Positions 63,039-64,000 of a stretch of DNA of 64,000 bases are shown piece after piece. The notes under the pieces were generated by a model. It was not told the origin of the DNA and searched no databases. It saw only the letters and a list, made by a program, of their open reading frames with translations. Both the position numbers and the translations under genes were made by a program. Origin of the DNA: Stenocarpella maydis (taxonomy: Eukaryota > Ascomycota > Sordariomycetes > Diaporthales > Diaporthaceae); NCBI GenBank assembly GCA_002270565.1, contig NQMI01000014.1:434001-498000 (forward strand). Direction: 5' to 3'. Position 1 is the stretch's first letter. Every line of letters begins with the position of its first letter.

Positions 63039-64000
63039 TCATTGGGGGCCCGTGCTATCACCGCTCTCCTTGGACAGTCCCGCAAGCCGATTCGAGAATT
63101 CCAATGTGACCAGTCCGTTCTCGACCGCGACGATTCTGACCGAGTCCAAGTTCTTGACGATCCAATCTGGCCCGGCAGCCCTGACCTGCTCCGCGGTATG
63201 ACTGGGCCGCCTATCAGTATGCAAATCGTTTCCCAACTTCCACCAAAACGGGGTGAGGAGAGATCTACCTTGTCACGAGCCCCAGGACCTTGCACCCAGC
63301 CGCCTGGCCGGCCTTGATACCTGCTGGGGAGTCCTCCAGCACGAGCACGTTGGCATTCTCGTTAGCCCCAGCCAGGCCGATGCGTTCCAAGCCCAGTCTG
63401 TAGCACGATGGGTCGGGTTTCCTGTTTTTGCATGTGAGCAACGTTCCACTCTCGAAGACGCTCAAGGTGCCCAAGATATGCCAAAGTCTAGGGGGCCCAT
63501 TATAAGGGGGGGGGGACGGGGACGGGGGCACGGGAACGGGAACGGTGGGGGTAGGTCTTTAGCCATTCTGGACGCTCTCAGCAGTCACGAGGTGTTCAGG
63601 ATTGGGCAGCCCGAGCACCTTCAACCATCCAGTAACGAGAGGAACTGTTCCGGATGTGACAATCGCCCATGGGATGCCACGATCGCCGATTTCTGTCAGC
63701 AGCGCACGGGCGCCCGGGATCTCAATTACGTCGTCACCGTGGTATTGTGGGAGCAGGCCTTCCATGTGCTTGACATCTATGAGAGGGTCAGTGCCGTTGT
63801 AGCGAGTGGATGAACCGCCCACCCTGGCTGTCCTTGGCTAGCAATCAGACCCATGTCCTATGGGAAACCTGGAGATGCGACAGTTTCCTGCAAAGAACAT
63901 GTCACCTCGTGGTCGAGTTGTCCCTGTGGAGAGTATCGCCTCTTGCGGTCAACGAAAATCCACCACCTCCCATCCCACAGGGTGTCTGGAAGCGCCCAAC
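63039..64000 (-). CDS. HAD-superfamily phosphatase (DOG1/GPP-like), N-terminus outside the window
   Basis: Exons resolved on the minus strand are 63776-63563, about 63421-63269 and 63201-63039. They carry HAD motif II (WAIVTSGT), motif III lysine in GKPDP and motif IV in VLVLEDSPAGIKAG, with a cap-region stretch (VEIPGAR-like IEIPGARALL). The nucleophile motif DxDGT is expected further upstream, beyond base 64000 or in an exon I could not define, so the gene is partial. This group contains 2-deoxyglucose-6-phosphate and glycerol-1-phosphate phosphatases; the substrate is not determined. The junction between the first two exons keeps frame only if the intron starts at CTAAAG after AATGG, a non-canonical donor. 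That intron also holds a run of 10 C on the sense strand. Confidence 0.8.

Overview
The window is eukaryotic nuclear DNA from a filamentous ascomycete (Pezizomycotina, most likely a Sordariomycete). The evidence is short introns (mostly 50-90 nt) with GTAAGT-like donors, CTAAC/CTGAC branch points and YAG acceptors; fungus-specific genes (SLD3, TRS65, a fungal-type MED16, an Ssk2/OS-4 MAPKKK); and an AT-rich transposon island with the decay pattern expected of repeat-induced point mutation (RIP). There are no operons. Gene models were built by hand from splice signals and reading-frame continuity, and all coordinates are inferences from sequence alone.

Layout. 1-5735 is a decayed Ty1/copia LTR retrotransposon (gag, protease, integrase, reverse transcriptase, RNase H, 3' LTR) broken by assembly gaps. 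5736-7880 is gene-free and becomes extremely AT-rich at 6890-7515. After one orphan ORF, the euchromatic block begins: a secreted GH5 glycosidase (8971-10388, -), Mediator subunit MED16 (11106-14357, -), an Hst3/Hst4-type sirtuin (15846-17872, +), the CHD1 remodeler (19627-24893, -), the ribosome-recycling ATPase RLI1/ABCE1 (27320-29752, +), the U1 snRNP factor PRP40 (30758-33430, -), the TRAPPII subunit TRS65 (33939-35877, +), the replication-origin factor SLD3 (36719-39829, -), the HOG-pathway MAPKKK OS-4/SSK2 (41734-45890, +), a secreted type-B carboxylesterase (47132-49665, -) and a homeodomain transcription factor (52049-54226, -). About 8.8 kb without a convincing gene follows, rich in microsatellites. 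A HAD-superfamily phosphatase (63039 to beyond the right edge, -) closes the window.

Most genes are single-copy nuclear housekeeping functions: transcription (MED16, CHD1), splicing (PRP40), replication and chromatin (SLD3, the sirtuin), translation (RLI1), traffic (TRS65) and osmostress signalling (OS-4). They do not form a pathway cluster. The two secreted hydrolases are the only obvious niche-related genes.

I found no clear undescribed system. The most notable observations are a frame-required 5-nt microexon in the carboxylesterase, a 12-nt microexon in RLI1 and a 27-nt one in CHD1, recurrent sense-strand poly-C tracts inside introns, assembly gaps flanked by duplicated sequence, and the large gene-free region upstream of the homeobox gene.
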